64,000 nt of DNA, taken from Cryobacterium mannosilyticum (lineage in GTDB: Bacteria > Actinomycetota > Actinomycetes > Actinomycetales > Microbacteriaceae). Where the stretch lies: positions 71,330-135,329 of the forward strand of contig NZ_SOFM01000035.1 of the NCBI RefSeq assembly GCF_004402705.1, in the 5' to 3' direction. The number at the start of each line of letters is the position of its first letter. Position 1 is the stretch's first letter. Made by a program: the position numbers and the translations under genes. The notes under the pieces are model-generated. The model did no database searches and was not told the DNA's origin. It worked only from the letters and a program-made list of their open reading frames with translations. Shown here in pieces: positions 16,881 through 24,893 of this stretch.

Positions 16881-16915
16881 CTTGTTCGAAACAAGAGTCT
16901 TATGCATCGGATGCA
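16881..16915 (+). promoter_or_regulatory. Two palindromes in the leader of the nucleotidyltransferase gene
   Basis: CTTGTT-CGA-AACAAG (16881-16895) and TGCATC-G-GATGCA (16903-16915) sit in the AT-rich 270-bp gap before the GTG at 16949, followed by a T-run and AGGAGA. They are candidate operators or an RNA element. The rest of the gap holds possible -10 boxes (TAGACT near 16820, TATACG near 16848) that I cannot rank. Confidence 0.4.
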
Positions 16916-16948
16916 GGGGTCGCTCGAATCTTTTTTTAGGAGATAATC

Positions 16949-17641
16949 GTGACCACCCAGGTAGTCATTCTGGCAGCAGGCATGGGAAGCAGACTCGGTC
17001 GTTCGCTTCCGAAGCCGCTGACCGAACTCAACGACGGTCGAACGATCATGCAGCAGCAGTTCGACAACATCGCACACGCCTTCGGCAAGAAGGCCAAGGT
17101 CACCATCGTGGTCGGCTACAAGCTCGAGCACATCATCGAGGCGTTCCCGCAAGCATCCTTCGTCTACAACGAAGAGTACGACCAGACCAACACGTCGAAG
17201 AGCCTGATGCGCGCGCTTCAGGCGTCGAGCACCGGCGGCGTGCTGTGGATGAATGGCGACGTCGTCTTCGACCCCGCCATTCTCGACCGGGCCGCGGCGA
17301 TGGTCGCCCGCGACCAGTCGTTCGTCACCGTGAACACCTCGAAGGTGTCGGATGAAGAGGTGAAGTACACCACCAGCGCCGAAGGCTACATCAAGGAGCT
17401 GTCGAAGACCGTCAAGGGCGGGCTCGGCGAAGCGGTCGGCATCAACTACATCTCGAGCGCCTACAAGGCGGTCCTGCTTCACCACCTCGCCAAGGTCGGC
17501 GACCAGGACTACTTCGAACGCGGCATCGAACTCGCCATCGAGAAGAACAACCTCCTCGTCGAGCCGCTCGACATCTCGGACTTCTACGCGGTCGAGGTCG
17601 ACTTCGCTGAAGACCTGGAGCGCGCGAACCTCTTCGTCTAA
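16949..17641 (+). CDS. LicC-like sugar/choline-phosphate nucleotidyltransferase
   Basis: This cytosolic nucleotidyltransferase of 230 residues activates a phosphorylated alcohol or sugar as an NDP derivative. The N-terminus VVILAAGMGSRLGRSLPKPL is the nucleotide-binding loop and Lys of the family. WMNGDVVFD holds a metal-binding Asp, and FYAVEVDFAEDLERA is the usual C-terminal motif of phosphocholine-cytidylyltransferase-like proteins. The GTG start has AGGAGA 7 nt upstream. It lies next to a TagG/TagH exporter and near a CDP-alcohol phosphotransferase, so it may make a CDP-alcohol precursor for the envelope polymer. The exact substrate is inferred, not shown. Confidence 0.82.
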   Translation: MTTQVVILAAGMGSRLGRSLPKPLTELNDGRTIMQQQFDNIAHAFGKKAKVTIVVGYKLEHIIEAFPQASFVYNEEYDQTNTSKSLMRALQASSTGGVLWMNGDVVFDPAILDRAAAMVARDQSFVTVNTSKVSDEEVKYTTSAEGYIKELSKTVKGGLGEAVGINYISSAYKAVLLHHLAKVGDQDYFERGIELAIEKNNLLVEPLDISDFYAVEVDFAEDLERANLFV

Positions 17642-17662
17642 CCAGACGTCGACGATGAACAT

Positions 17663-17698
17663 GCCCCCCCGGAACAATCAGGTGCCGGGGGGCTTTTT
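17663..17698 (+). terminator. Intrinsic terminator after the nucleotidyltransferase
   Basis: GCCCCCCCGG and CCGGGGGGC form a strong stem with a 12-nt loop, followed at once by five T. It separates the nucleotidyltransferase from tagG. Confidence 0.9.
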
Positions 17699-17751
17699 CA
17701 TGCCCGGGACTCGCTGGGTCCCAGATGGAGCCGGGCCGGGCCGGGCTCACC

Positions 17752-17757
17752 TACGAT
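17752..17757 (+). promoter_or_regulatory. -10 box of leaderless tagG-like gene
   Basis: TACGAT ends 7 nt before the GTG at 17765, and no ribosome site is visible. Confidence 0.45.
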
Positions 17758-17764
17758 TGGTCGA

Positions 17765-18565
17765 GTGAGTAGTTATGCGGAAGTGCGCCCCGAGCAACGC
17801 ACGTCGTTTGCGCGCTACCGTCATTCGCTCTGGCTGCTGACCCAGCGAGACCTGCGGGTCCGCTACTCGACCTCGCTCCTGGGCTACTTCTGGTCGATCC
17901 TCGACCCGCTCGTCATGGCCGGTATCTACTGGTTCGTCTTCACGCAGGTCTTCAATCGCGGGGCGGGCCATGAGCCGTACATCATCTTCCTGCTCTCGGC
18001 CCTGCTTCCCTGGATGTGGTTCAACGGCACCATCTCCGACTGCACCCGGGCGTTCCTGCGCGAGGCGAAGCTCATCCGCTCCACCAGGATCCCCCGGACC
18101 ATCTGGGTCAACCGGTTGGTGCTGTCGAAGGGCATTGAGTTCCTGGCCTCCGTGCCGGTTCTGCTCTTCTTCGCGATCGTGTCCGGCGCGCCGATCACCG
18201 CGGGGGCGTTCCTGTTCCCGCTGGCCATCCTGATCCAGACGGTTCTGACCGCCGGGATCGGGCTGATGGTCGCGCCCCTCGTCGTCTTCTTCCGCGACCT
18301 GGAGCGAGCGGTCAAGCTTGTGCTCCGGTTCCTGTTCTACGCCTCCCCCATCATCTACAGCACCACGGACCTCCCCAGCCAGTTGCACTTCTGGGCGGCG
18401 TTCAATCCGCTGAGCGGGATCTTCAGCCTCTACCGGGCGGCGTTCTTCCCAGGCGACCTGGACTGGCTCACCGTCGGCATCAGCGCCGGGATGTCGCTGG
18501 CCATGCTCGGCCTCGGGATCCTGGTTTTCAAGCGCACCGAGCGTGCAGTCCTGAAGGAGATCTAG
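17765..18565 (+). CDS. TagG/Wzm-like polysaccharide ABC exporter permease
   Basis: This is an ABC-2 membrane protein of 266 residues with about six helices, the channel half of an exporter for wall teichoic acid or other undecaprenyl-linked polymers. Features typical of the family are LTQRDLRVRYSTSLLGYFWSILDPL at the N-terminus and FYASPIIYS and NPLSGIFSLYRAAFFPG near the C-terminus. The stop TAG shares its G with the GTG of the ATPase gene. It is preceded by an intrinsic terminator and a leaderless-type promoter, so it has its own transcription unit. Confidence 0.9.
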   Translation: MSSYAEVRPEQRTSFARYRHSLWLLTQRDLRVRYSTSLLGYFWSILDPLVMAGIYWFVFTQVFNRGAGHEPYIIFLLSALLPWMWFNGTISDCTRAFLREAKLIRSTRIPRTIWVNRLVLSKGIEFLASVPVLLFFAIVSGAPITAGAFLFPLAILIQTVLTAGIGLMVAPLVVFFRDLERAVKLVLRFLFYASPIIYSTTDLPSQLHFWAAFNPLSGIFSLYRAAFFPGDLDWLTVGISAGMSLAMLGLGILVFKRTERAVLKEI

Positions 18566-19311
18566 TGGCGGCGCCAGTCATTTCGCTGACCGGGGTCGGC
18601 ATCCGTTTCAGACGGAACCGTCGCGGCCGCCGCAGTTTCAAGGATCTCTTCGCCGGCGGGCGGCGGCGCAGCCGGCCGGACGAGTTCTGGGCGCTCCGCA
18701 AGGTCTCCTTCACGGTGCAGCGCGGCGAGGCCATCGGCGTCGTCGGCCGCAACGGGCAGGGCAAGTCGACCCTGCTCAAACTGGTCACCGGCGTGGTCCT
18801 CCCCGACGAGGGCACCGTGCACGTCACCGAGGGGGTGGCGCCGCTGATCGAGATCACCGGCGGTTTCGTGGACGATCTCACGGTGCGGGACAACGTCTAC
18901 CTCACTGCAGGCCTGCACGGCATGACCCGGGCCCAGATCGACGCACGCTTCGACGACATCCTCGACTTCGCCGAGATCGGCGATTTCATCGACACTCCCT
19001 ACAAACACCTCTCCAGCGGGATGAAGGTGCGGATCGCCTTCGCCGTGATCTCCCGGCTCGAGGAGCCCATCCTCCTGGTCGATGAGGTGCTGGCGGTGGG
19101 CGACAAGGCGTTCCGCGAGAAGTGCTACCGGCGGATCGAGGAACTCCTCGCCGGCGGGCGCACACTGTTCTTCGTGTCCCACAACGAACGCGACCTCCGG
19201 CGGTTCTGCACGCGCGGCCTGTACCTGGACAAGGGAGCGCTCGTGCTGGACGGGCCCATCGACGAGGTCCTCGCGCTCTACAACGCCCAGTACGGCATCA
19301 AGCCCGCGTGA
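18565..19311 (+). CDS. TagH/Wzt-like polysaccharide ABC exporter ATPase
   Basis: This cytosolic ATPase has 248 residues and pairs with the upstream permease to export a teichoic-acid-type or O-polysaccharide-type polymer. It has Walker A GRNGQGKST, the signature HLSSGMKVRIAFAV, Walker B ILLVDEVLAVGD and an H-loop in FVSHN. It lacks the extra C-terminal carbohydrate-binding domain of some Wzt proteins. The gene overlaps the permease by one base. Context includes a glycerophosphotransferase and glycosyltransferases 1.5-5 kb downstream. Confidence 0.9.
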   Translation: MAAPVISLTGVGIRFRRNRRGRRSFKDLFAGGRRRSRPDEFWALRKVSFTVQRGEAIGVVGRNGQGKSTLLKLVTGVVLPDEGTVHVTEGVAPLIEITGGFVDDLTVRDNVYLTAGLHGMTRAQIDARFDDILDFAEIGDFIDTPYKHLSSGMKVRIAFAVISRLEEPILLVDEVLAVGDKAFREKCYRRIEELLAGGRTLFFVSHNERDLRRFCTRGLYLDKGALVLDGPIDEVLALYNAQYGIKPA

Positions 19312-19349
19312 GCGGCGGCCCGGCGGCGCGACGGATCAGCCGCCACGGG

Positions 19350-19637
19350 TCAGCGCAGCCGCCGGATGAGGACTGTCTCAGGGCCGCCGCGCGGCTCCGG
19401 GAGGTGCTCCGCCGAGAACCCGCTCATCAGCTCGCCCGGTTCGAGGCCGAGCACCGCGGCGAGTCTGATCAGGGTGTGGAACGTCGGGTTGCCGTGACCC
19501 CTTTCGATGCGGGCGTAGTTCGACACATTGAGACCGGCCCGGTGCGCCACCGCCTCCTGGTTGAGTGACAACTGGCGGCGACGGCGACGCAGGCGGTCAC
19601 CCAGGATGCGGGATGCTTCGGAGGAAGGCTCTGGCAT
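19350..19637 (-). CDS. XRE-family helix-turn-helix regulator
   Basis: This small DNA-binding protein of 95 residues has a Cro/C1-type helix-turn-helix (RRQLSLNQEAVAHRAGLNVSNYARIERGHGNP) and a short C-terminal tail. The ATG at 19637 lies 6 nt from TATAGA and is read as leaderless, although a GGAGG directly abuts it. It sits between the tagH-like gene and an EcsC-like gene, divergent from the latter, and may regulate local envelope genes or itself. No operator can be assigned. Confidence 0.82.
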   Translation of the reverse strand: MPEPSSEASRILGDRLRRRRRQLSLNQEAVAHRAGLNVSNYARIERGHGNPTFHTLIRLAAVLGLEPGELMSGFSAEHLPEPRGGPETVLIRRLR

Positions 19638-19643
19638 CCTCCA

Positions 19644-19649
19644 TCTATA
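19644..19649 (-). promoter_or_regulatory. -10 box of the XRE regulator gene
   Basis: TATAGA (minus strand) is 6 nt before the ATG at 19637, the recurrent leaderless spacing. Confidence 0.45.
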
Positions 19650-19734
19650 GGCTTCACTTGAGCATCCCGCCAGTGGTCGGGCAGATGTGGACACCGGCAC
19701 GTAAACTCGTCGGGACGCTAAGGAGAGCAGTTCG

Positions 19735-20697
19735 ATGGCAAGGAAACCCAAACCGATCGTGTCGACCACCGGTGGACTGCCCCAGGGCGGCCAACTGCCG
19801 CCCGCCCTCACCAAGAGCTTCGACCGGGTGATGGCGATCCACCGCCCGGCGGTGCTTGCGCACATCCGTTCCATCCGGCGCCGATCTCCCCAAGCCGGCC
19901 CCGTGGAGCTCGTGGCGATTCTCGAACGGCGCTACCTCGCCGCGGTGACGACCGGGGGCGCGGCGGTCGGCGCGACTGCCGTGATACCCGGCGTCGGAAC
20001 CGGGATCACACTCGCCCTGTCCGGGGTCGAAACGGCCGGTTTCCTCGAGGCCACGGCGCTGTTCACGCAGTCCGTGAGCGAGGTACATGGAATCACCGTC
20101 GATGACCCGGAACGCGCGCGGGCGCTGGTGATGACCATGATGCTCGGCCATGAGGGCTCAGACCTGGTGCGCCAGCTCGCCGGCCAGTTTTCCGGGAACG
20201 GCACCGCCCGCACCGCATATTGGGGAGAACTCGTGACGACCAGTCTCCCCCGGGCCATCATGGGGCCGCTCTCCGACCGGTTGAAAAGCGCGTTCATCAA
20301 GCAGTTCGCGGCCCGCGGGGGTGCCAGCCTGATCGGCAAGGCCCTGCCGTTCGGGGTCGGCGCGGTCATCGGTGGTGCCGGCAACCACATCCTGGGCAAG
20401 CGGGTCATCCACTCGTCGCGGCTGGCCTTCGGGCAGGCCCCGGCCGGGTTCCGTCCTGAGCTCGACCCCCGGGCCAGGGCCGTCATGGTGCGGGAAATCG
20501 AGGTGCGGGAGGCGGCCGTGCAGGAAAGTGTCCTGCTCCCGGGACGCTCGGGCAGGCTGACCGAACTCGGCCGCGGAACCCTCGGCAGGCTGCCCGGCCT
20601 GGTGCCGAAGGCCCTGCGCCGGGCCCGGGCGGAACGGGCCACCGATGCGGGCGCGTCAGACGCTGCAGCGGATGGCCCCGTGCCCCCTCAGGCCTAG
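19735..20697 (+). CDS. EcsC-like conserved protein
   Basis: This protein of 320 residues has a central segment with small hydrophobic residues (TTGGAAVGATAVIPGVGTGITLALSGVE). That segment is followed by a VHGITVDDPERARALVMTMMLG region, resembling the EcsC family of membrane-associated proteins of unknown function. A second Gly-rich hydrophobic segment occurs at about residues 205-225. The C-terminus is basic and Ala-rich. AAGGAGA precedes the ATG. It lies inside the teichoic-acid-type cluster, divergent from the XRE regulator and convergent with the glycerophosphotransferase gene. The family assignment is from pattern only. Confidence 0.55.
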   Translation: MARKPKPIVSTTGGLPQGGQLPPALTKSFDRVMAIHRPAVLAHIRSIRRRSPQAGPVELVAILERRYLAAVTTGGAAVGATAVIPGVGTGITLALSGVETAGFLEATALFTQSVSEVHGITVDDPERARALVMTMMLGHEGSDLVRQLAGQFSGNGTARTAYWGELVTTSLPRAIMGPLSDRLKSAFIKQFAARGGASLIGKALPFGVGAVIGGAGNHILGKRVIHSSRLAFGQAPAGFRPELDPRARAVMVREIEVREAAVQESVLLPGRSGRLTELGRGTLGRLPGLVPKALRRARAERATDAGASDAAADGPVPPQA

Positions 20698-20768
20698 ACG
20701 CCGTCGTCGGGCGTAATCGCCGTCGTCGGGCCTAGACGCCGTCGTCGGGACTAAACGCCGTCGTCGGG
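20693..20768. repeat. Four 19-bp tandem repeats spanning the 3' ends of two convergent genes
   Basis: The core CGCCGTCGTCGGG occurs at 20699, 20718, 20737 and 20756, exactly 19 bp apart. Three of the four units carry a CTAG/CTAA before the core. The first supplies the TAG stop of the EcsC-like gene. The last, read on the minus strand, supplies the TAG stop of the glycerophosphotransferase. Confidence 0.9.
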
Positions 20769-22049
20769 GTCGGCGTCGTCCGGGGTCACCGGGCCCGCAT
20801 CGAGGACGTCGACGCTGGCTGCTGCAGGGTGCATCGCGTCGCACCGGTCCCATTCATCCATCAGGTGCTGGACCGCGGCATGGAAGCGCTCTGTGGCGAC
20901 CCCTTTTCGCGTGTCCCCGAAGTACCGCTCCACCCACACGGCCAGCCGTTGCTGCACCGCGGTGTCATGGTTCAGATCTTCCAGAACGCGCTCGATGTCG
21001 TGGGCCTCCGCTGCGTCAAGCCACTCGCAGTCGGAGAGGTACCCGCTCGAGTCGATCTGGGCTTCCGGGTTCGCCGGCCGCGTCACCATCAGCGACTTCC
21101 CGGCGGCCAGGCGGTCGTAGACCATGGCTGAGATGTCGACGATGGCCACATCCGCCGCGGAGAGTTGCCAACCCAGATCGGGGCTCGAGTCGAAGAGGTG
21201 CCTCGCGGATGTGTCACGCGCATTCGCCGCGGCGATCGCCGCGATGATCCGGCGGTTCGCGGCCGCGTACTCGGCGTCCACGACACCGCTGCGCGGGTGA
21301 GGGCGGTAGATCACCCGGTGCCGCCCCGTGTCGAGCAGGGCCGTCACGAGAGCAACACCGTGCGTCGCGATCGAACCGTAGGCAGCGGCCGGCCGGTCAC
21401 CCTCCCAGGTCGGGGCGTACAGCACCACCTGGCGTTCGTCCGGGGTGTACGGGAGGGTACCGCCGTAGTGGTCGGCCTGCGGTCGCCCGATCTTGATGGC
21501 CCGCTTGTCGAAGTCGTAGTCCCAGAGCACCTTGTCGAGGCGGGCCAACGCCGCGTCCCCGGCGACGAAGGCGTAGTCGTAGGCCTTGATCTGGTTGGTG
21601 ACCATGTACATCTTGTCGCTCTCACCGTGGTTGATGAAAACGTGCCAGCGACGCCCGTAACGCATCATCTGGAAGTTCCGCGGGTTCTGGTTGACGTACA
21701 GCACGATCCGGATGTCCTGCTCCTCGAGCACCCGCTCGAGGTCGGAGACCTTCCGCACATAGGCGACGGGCACGGGTGCCTCGTCGATCAGGGGAAGCGC
21801 CCCGCTGCCGCTCCGGCTGAGAATGAGCACCGGCCAGGTCTCGGCGAGCTTGGCCAGCGGTTTGTACCACTGGCGCATCTGGTACAGGTTGACATCGCCG
21901 TCGGCGAAGTAGACCGCGATTTTGAAGTGCTGGTCCGGCCTGAGATCACGTACCGCAAGGCGTCCATCGAGGACTCGTTGAGCCTTGCGTGATGCCATGA
22001 CGTCCCTGACCAGCTTGAGTGCAAGTCCGACATCTCTTTGTATACCCAC
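20751..22049 (-). CDS. CDP-glycerol glycerophosphotransferase-family protein (TagB/TagF-like)
   Basis: This 432-residue enzyme is of the kind that transfers polyol-phosphate units from a CDP-alcohol onto a teichoic-acid chain at the cytoplasmic face of the membrane. Characteristic motifs include FINHGESDKMYMV, VVLYAPTWEGDR, IYRPHPRSG and VAIVDISAMVYDRLAAGKSLMVTRP. The GTG start has no ribosome site and is 6 nt from TACTCT. It is shorter than full polymerases, so it may add a primer or a few units. The C-terminus (DDADPDDGV) is encoded by the last unit of a tandem repeat. Confidence 0.87.
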   Translation of the reverse strand: MGIQRDVGLALKLVRDVMASRKAQRVLDGRLAVRDLRPDQHFKIAVYFADGDVNLYQMRQWYKPLAKLAETWPVLILSRSGSGALPLIDEAPVPVAYVRKVSDLERVLEEQDIRIVLYVNQNPRNFQMMRYGRRWHVFINHGESDKMYMVTNQIKAYDYAFVAGDAALARLDKVLWDYDFDKRAIKIGRPQADHYGGTLPYTPDERQVVLYAPTWEGDRPAAAYGSIATHGVALVTALLDTGRHRVIYRPHPRSGVVDAEYAAANRRIIAAIAAANARDTSARHLFDSSPDLGWQLSAADVAIVDISAMVYDRLAAGKSLMVTRPANPEAQIDSSGYLSDCEWLDAAEAHDIERVLEDLNHDTAVQQRLAVWVERYFGDTRKGVATERFHAAVQHLMDEWDRCDAMHPAAASVDVLDAGPVTPDDADPDDGV

Positions 22050-22055
22050 CAGTCA

Positions 22056-22061
22056 AGAGTA
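22056..22061 (-). promoter_or_regulatory. -10 box of leaderless glycerophosphotransferase gene
   Basis: TACTCT (minus strand) is exactly 6 nt from the GTG at 22049. Confidence 0.4.
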
Positions 22062-22118
22062 CCGATTGCGGCGGGCCGGCGGCTCCCCGCGACCCCCGAA
22101 CGGGTGTTCCCGGAGCAG

Positions 22119-23036
22119 TCAGACGATCGGCGGACGCCCGGCCAGGGTCATCCGCCAGACGGTGCGGGCCTTGAGCGGACGCCGCTCCCCCGGGTCGCTG
22201 GTCCAGCCCTCGCGGAATCCGCCGAACCAGGCTCGGAGGGCAGGACGGTTGCGCGACCAGCGCAGCAGCTGGATGCCCAGCCAGGCGCCTGCGTAGACGG
22301 GCACGAAGGGAGCGGGGAGGTTCCGGCGGGCGAGCCAGACCCGGTTGCGGGCGTTGAGCCGGTAGTAGTCAGCGTGCCGGGTCGGCTGGATCACCGGGTG
22401 ATTGGCAACGAGGTCGCCCGCGTACCAGGTGCGAAGCCCCAGGTCCCAGACGCGCCAGGCCAGCTCAATGCCCTCATGGGCGTAGAAGAACGGTTCCGCC
22501 CAGCCCCCGGTCGCGTCGAAGACCTTCCGCGGCAGGAGCACCGCGCCCTCCCAGACCGAGAAGACGTTGCTGGAGTGGGTTGCCTCGCCCTTGCGGATGC
22601 GCGGAATCCAGCGGCGGGGCGAGCTGAGACCGGAGGGGTCGACCACCCTCGGCTGCAGAAGGCCGATGGTCGGGTCGGCGCGCAGCATGGCTATCGCCTC
22701 GCTGAGGAACCGAGGGTCTGGGATGCTGGCGTCGTCGTCGAGGAAGAACAGGAACTCACCGGTGACGGAGGAGACCCCGCGGTTGCGGCCGGCCGGAATC
22801 CCGAGGTTGGTCGGCAGCCCGAGGGACTTGACGCCCGCCGGCAACCCGGTCGGCTGCCAGCCGTTGCCGACGCAGACGATGTCGAGGTGCACATCCTGCT
22901 GGTCCAGCAGCGAACGGATGCCGCGGGCCAGGTCGTCGGGCCGCGTCCCCTGGGTGAGCACGACGACGCCGACCGTCGGGGTGACCGGACCGATCGGGGT
23001 GACCGGACCGATCGGGGTGGCCTCAGGAACGGACAC
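22119..23036 (-). CDS. Family 2 glycosyltransferase
   Basis: This is a GT-A-fold glycosyltransferase of 305 residues. It has a nucleotide-sugar-binding start (VVVLTQGTRPDDLARGI), the metal-binding triad FFLDDDASIPD and an acceptor region WEGAVLLPRKVFDATGGWAEPFFYAHEGIELAWRV. The C-terminus has a weakly hydrophobic segment, so it may sit at the membrane. Its start overlaps the 3' end of the CDP-alcohol phosphotransferase gene by 14 bases. The first residues contain PIGPVT twice, from an 18-bp direct repeat (22981-23016). It probably decorates the polymer made by this cluster. The sugar is unknown. Confidence 0.87.
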   Translation of the reverse strand: MSVPEATPIGPVTPIGPVTPTVGVVVLTQGTRPDDLARGIRSLLDQQDVHLDIVCVGNGWQPTGLPAGVKSLGLPTNLGIPAGRNRGVSSVTGEFLFFLDDDASIPDPRFLSEAIAMLRADPTIGLLQPRVVDPSGLSSPRRWIPRIRKGEATHSSNVFSVWEGAVLLPRKVFDATGGWAEPFFYAHEGIELAWRVWDLGLRTWYAGDLVANHPVIQPTRHADYYRLNARNRVWLARRNLPAPFVPVYAGAWLGIQLLRWSRNRPALRAWFGGFREGWTSDPGERRPLKARTVWRMTLAGRPPIV

Positions 23037-23835
23037 GCTTGGAGGCCATGATGGCGACGAAGTGGCCGACCAGGGCCAGGAACGACAGCGGGATGAGCAC
23101 GATCAGCACGACCCGGTCGACGAGGGGCTCACCCACGAAGCTGCCGAGAATGGCGGCCACGAAAATCAGGATGGTGAGTTCGACCGAGTGGTACAGGCGG
23201 TGGAACGGCACGAATCGGGCGAGGCGACGCACCTGGGCGAGGCGGCTGGACGTGAGGGTCTTCTCCCCGCGAGTGTCGGAGAGTTTGGTGAGACCGGCGT
23301 TCGCCCTGGCCACGTGCACCATGTCGTTGAGCGCCTTGTTCAGCACGATGATCAGGGCCAGGAGCAGGGCGAGGGTGGTCCAGAGCAGGTCCGCCGGGGC
23401 CTCGAACGGGAACGCCGCAGCCCTGATGCCGAACGCGATCGGGATGAGGGCCTCAGTCGTGTAGTGGCCGACCTTGTCGAGGAACACCCCGGCCGGGGAG
23501 GACTCCTTGCGCCACCGGGCCACTTCACCGTCGCAGCAGTCCACCAGCATCTGGAGCTGGCCGAGGATGAGCGCCAGCAGCGCGCCCCAGACGCCCGGGA
23601 TGAGCAGCGCGGCGGCCGTCGACCAGCCGACCAGGATCATCAGCCCCGTGACCCCGTTGGCGGTGATCCGGGTCTTCAGCAGCATCCAGGTGATGTACGG
23701 AGAGATGTCCCGCAGGTAGAGCGAGGCGGTCCAATGCTCGGCGTTGGCCCGCAGGCGCACCTCGGGCGGCTGGGCCACGGCGCGCAACTCGGCGATCGAC
23801 GCCGGCCTGGCGGGCGCGGGTGTCGCTGGCGTCAT
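23023..23835 (-). CDS. CDP-alcohol phosphotransferase-family membrane enzyme
   Basis: This polytopic enzyme of 270 residues transfers a phosphoalcohol from a CDP-activated donor. The signature is DCCDGEVARWRKESSPAG, then FLDKVGH. The first three Asp of the D-x2-DGxxAR-x8-G-x3-D-x3-D pattern are present, but the last position is His (DKVGH). About six membrane helices follow. The ATG has GGAGG 6 nt upstream and overlaps the stop of the preceding GT2 gene (ATGA). In this cluster it may attach an alcohol phosphate to a lipid or inositol-type acceptor. Activity is uncertain because of the His substitution. Confidence 0.82.
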   Translation of the reverse strand: MTPATPAPARPASIAELRAVAQPPEVRLRANAEHWTASLYLRDISPYITWMLLKTRITANGVTGLMILVGWSTAAALLIPGVWGALLALILGQLQMLVDCCDGEVARWRKESSPAGVFLDKVGHYTTEALIPIAFGIRAAAFPFEAPADLLWTTLALLLALIIVLNKALNDMVHVARANAGLTKLSDTRGEKTLTSSRLAQVRRLARFVPFHRLYHSVELTILIFVAAILGSFVGEPLVDRVVLIVLIPLSFLALVGHFVAIMASKRVRS

Positions 23836-24893
23836 GGGTGCCTCCCGGTGTGGGCCGTGATGTTGGTGGTGAGTTTGAGATACCCGAGCAGGAATCCGAT
23901 GCCCCAGCAGAAGTGGATGCACGGCAAGACTACGAGAAACCAGAGGCCGGCACGAAACCCGTCGGGGCGGGTGACGGCCACTGTGGCAACGACCACGATC
24001 AGCAGGTAGGCCGCTGGGGCGAGGAATCCGAGCAGCAGCCACGGCGCCGCGCCGGTGGGCAGGGCGGCAAGTCCGGCCAGGCCGAGCACCAGGCCGAGCA
24101 CGACGCCGACCACCATCACCGGCGGGGCGAAATAGCGGATGCCGTTGGCCGCCGGGTAACGCCGGGCGAGTTCGCCGCGCCAGAGCCCGGTGGAGACCAT
24201 TTGCCTGGCCAGGCGGGCGAGACTCGGCCGGGGACGGTAGACAACGCGCAGGCGCGGCGTGAACCAGACCGTTCCGCCGACGTCGCGGATGCGCCGATTG
24301 AGTTCCCAGTCCTGGCCGCGCTTGATGCCCTCATCGAAGAGGCCGACCCGCACCAGGCTGTCCATCCGGAAGCAGCCGAGGTAGACCGTCTCCGCCTTGC
24401 CCTCGGGGCCGCCGACGTGCAGGGGGGTTCCGCCGAGACCGACCCTCGTGCCGTAGGCGCGGGCGACGGCCTTCTGGAATGGGGTCTCGCCCTGGGCGTC
24501 CATGACGCCGCCGACGTTGTCTGCTCCCGTGCGTTCGAGGGTTTCCACCGCGATGCGCGCGTAGTCCGACGGCAGCACGGAGTGGGCGTCCACCCGGATC
24601 ACGACCGGGTATTGCGAAGCCCGGATGGCGATGTTCAGACCGGCCGGCGTGGATCCGACCTCGTTGTCGACGACCCGGATGCGCGGGTCGACGGAGGCCA
24701 TCTCCTCGACGAGTTCGGTGGTGCCGTCGATGCTCGGGCCGAGGGCGAGGGTGACCTCGAACGGGCCTGTGTAGTCCTGGTGCAGGAGGCTGAGAACGGC
24801 ATCGCGAACGTGGGTGACATCGTTGAGCACGGGCATCACATAGGAGACTCCGAGCAGCGGTGTGTCTCCGCGAGGTGGCACCTGGCTGGTCAT
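23832..24893 (-). CDS. Family 2 glycosyltransferase, ExoA-like, membrane-anchored
   Basis: This 353-residue enzyme has an N-terminal GT2 catalytic domain (VSYVMPVLNDVTHVRDAVLSLLHQDY), the motif RVDAHSVLP in place of a DxD, and QDWELNRRIRDVGG. At least three C-terminal helices follow (residues about 255-340). The DAH motif resembles ExoA-type succinoglycan glucosyltransferases. GGAGGA lies 9 nt before the ATG. It is the first gene of a four-gene minus-strand operon with the CDP-alcohol phosphotransferase, a second GT2 and, after a 69-bp gap with its own promoter, the glycerophosphotransferase. Confidence 0.87.
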   Translation of the reverse strand: MTSQVPPRGDTPLLGVSYVMPVLNDVTHVRDAVLSLLHQDYTGPFEVTLALGPSIDGTTELVEEMASVDPRIRVVDNEVGSTPAGLNIAIRASQYPVVIRVDAHSVLPSDYARIAVETLERTGADNVGGVMDAQGETPFQKAVARAYGTRVGLGGTPLHVGGPEGKAETVYLGCFRMDSLVRVGLFDEGIKRGQDWELNRRIRDVGGTVWFTPRLRVVYRPRPSLARLARQMVSTGLWRGELARRYPAANGIRYFAPPVMVVGVVLGLVLGLAGLAALPTGAAPWLLLGFLAPAAYLLIVVVATVAVTRPDGFRAGLWFLVVLPCIHFCWGIGFLLGYLKLTTNITAHTGRHP

